Part shown: positions 5,578 through 6,040 of the stretch, one piece after another
How positions within the stretch are numbered: position 1 is the first letter of the stretch
How the letters are laid out: the number at the start of each line of letters is the position of its first letter
DNA from: Candidatus Thorarchaeota archaeon
Lineage (GTDB): Archaea; Asgardarchaeota; Thorarchaeia; Thorarchaeales; Thorarchaeaceae
DNA: 6,040 nucleotides
NCBI GenBank assembly: GCA_016840245.1
Contig: JAEOST010000204.1
Coordinates: 1-6,040, forward strand
Reading direction: 5' to 3'
The notes under the pieces: model-generated
What the model was told of the DNA's origin: nothing
Seen by the model: the letters and a program-made list of their open reading frames with translations, nothing else
Databases searched by the model: none
Translations under genes and position numbers: made by a program

Positions 5578-6040
5578 AGAGCTCTTCCAGTACTCAACCA
5601 TTTAGCCCAGTCAGGTCTACCATTCTTTACGGCAACTGCTGCAGCATGGTCCCAATTATACGGGACTACAATGTTGTCAACCTGTATTCCTGTGCCCGAC
5701 TTTGATACGATACTGTATCGTGTATGGGGACTTCCAGTCTCCATGACATGGTACAGTGGATTGTCATCATCATAGGCCTGTAGTCCGACGCTACCAGGAT
5801 TAACAACAATCTGACCATCGGGGAGATGAACAACATGAGGAACGTGAGAGTGACCACAGAGAATTACTTCTTCTTTGAAGTCGCTAAGAAGATCTGATAC
5901 ATCTTCAAGAGACCGTAGCTTGACTCCTGATTCTGTTACTTCCTCGAGCAAGTATTCAGTTTCACAGGATGGTGAACCATGACATAAGAGTGCATCATTG
6001 TAGAAATTGATAGTATTCAAATCCTGTAGCCAAGCTAACG
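5574..6040 (-). CDS. Calcineurin-like metallophosphoesterase, C-terminal part (5' end beyond window)
   Basis: The minus-strand frame is open through the right edge, so the N-terminal part, including the expected GDxxD and GNHE metal sites, is outside the window; the TTG at 6020 is internal. The visible 155 residues have the C-terminal half of the YfcE/MJ0936-like phosphoesterase fold: LLCHGSP (His codon 5979-5981), the paired-histidine motif GHSHVP (codons from 5855 downward), and VVNPGSVGLQAYDDD (Asn codon at 5801), followed by a RYSIV strand. These enzymes bind two metal ions and hydrolyse phosphodiesters or phosphomonoesters; small relatives act on cyclic nucleotides or dinucleoside polyphosphates, so the substrate is open. 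The C-terminal tail (VPYNWDHAAAVAVKNGRPDWAKWL) is a helical cap seen in COG0639-type members. It ends at TAG 5574-5576, sharing CTAG with the aldo/keto reductase stop. Confidence 0.88.
   Translation of the reverse strand, partial: LAWLQDLNTINFYNDALLCHGSPSCETEYLLEEVTESGVKLRSLEDVSDLLSDFKEEVILCGHSHVPHVVHLPDGQIVVNPGSVGLQAYDDDNPLYHVMETGSPHTRYSIVSKSGTGIQVDNIVVPYNWDHAAAVAVKNGRPDWAKWLSTGRAL

Noticed and set aside
5574..6020. Phosphoesterase as a complete 148-residue protein from TTG 6020
   Set aside because: The frame is open past 6020 and the N-terminal metal-binding motifs required by the fold are missing, so the true start lies beyond the window.

Overview
This window most likely comes from an archaeal chromosome of moderate GC. 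The main grounds are a KEOPS subunit Cgi121, a stand-alone Tan1-like THUMP protein of the kind found in archaea and eukaryotes, and an archaeal-type Shine-Dalgarno (GGTGAT) in front of hutH. Candidate AT-rich TATA elements lie about 40-60 nt upstream of several start codons. The overall look (bacterial-like catabolic enzymes among archaeal information-processing genes) would fit an Asgard archaeon such as a Thorarchaeote, but this is an impression that one window cannot prove.

Layout. Positions 2-421 (+) hold the 3' end of a Tan1-like THUMP-domain RNA-binding protein, cut by the left window edge. It converges, with a 6-bp gap, on a two-gene minus-strand operon: a purine-type phosphoribosyltransferase (1033-1614) followed by cgi121 (428-1036), overlapping by 4 bp (GTGA). 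A 123-bp divergent intergenic region (1615-1737) carries promoter candidates for this operon and for hutI. hutI (1738-3003, +, imidazolonepropionase) and hutH (3015-4547, -, histidine ammonia-lyase) face each other tail to tail, 11 bp apart. A 202-bp divergent region (4548-4749) separates hutH from an aldo/keto reductase gene (4750-5577, +). That gene converges on, and shares a CTAG stop-codon palindrome with, a calcineurin-like metallophosphoesterase gene (5574-6040, -), cut by the right window edge. There are no stretches above 300 bp without a gene, and I saw no tRNA, rRNA, CRISPR array, insertion sequence or long repeat.

How the genes relate. HutH (histidine to urocanate plus ammonia) and HutI (imidazolonepropionate to N-formimino-glutamate) are steps 1 and 3 of histidine degradation. 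Step 2 (urocanase, hutU) and the formiminoglutamate-processing step are not in the window. The left part holds two proteins whose families act in tRNA modification: Tan1-like (ac4C) and Cgi121 (t6A, through KEOPS). The aldo/keto reductase and the phosphoesterase have no evident link to histidine degradation. The window reads as ordinary, densely packed chromosome. The points of mild interest are the split and convergent hut pair, the Ser-Ser-Gly MIO triad in HutH, the tRNA-modification neighbourhood and some possible shared promoter elements; I see no convincing new system.
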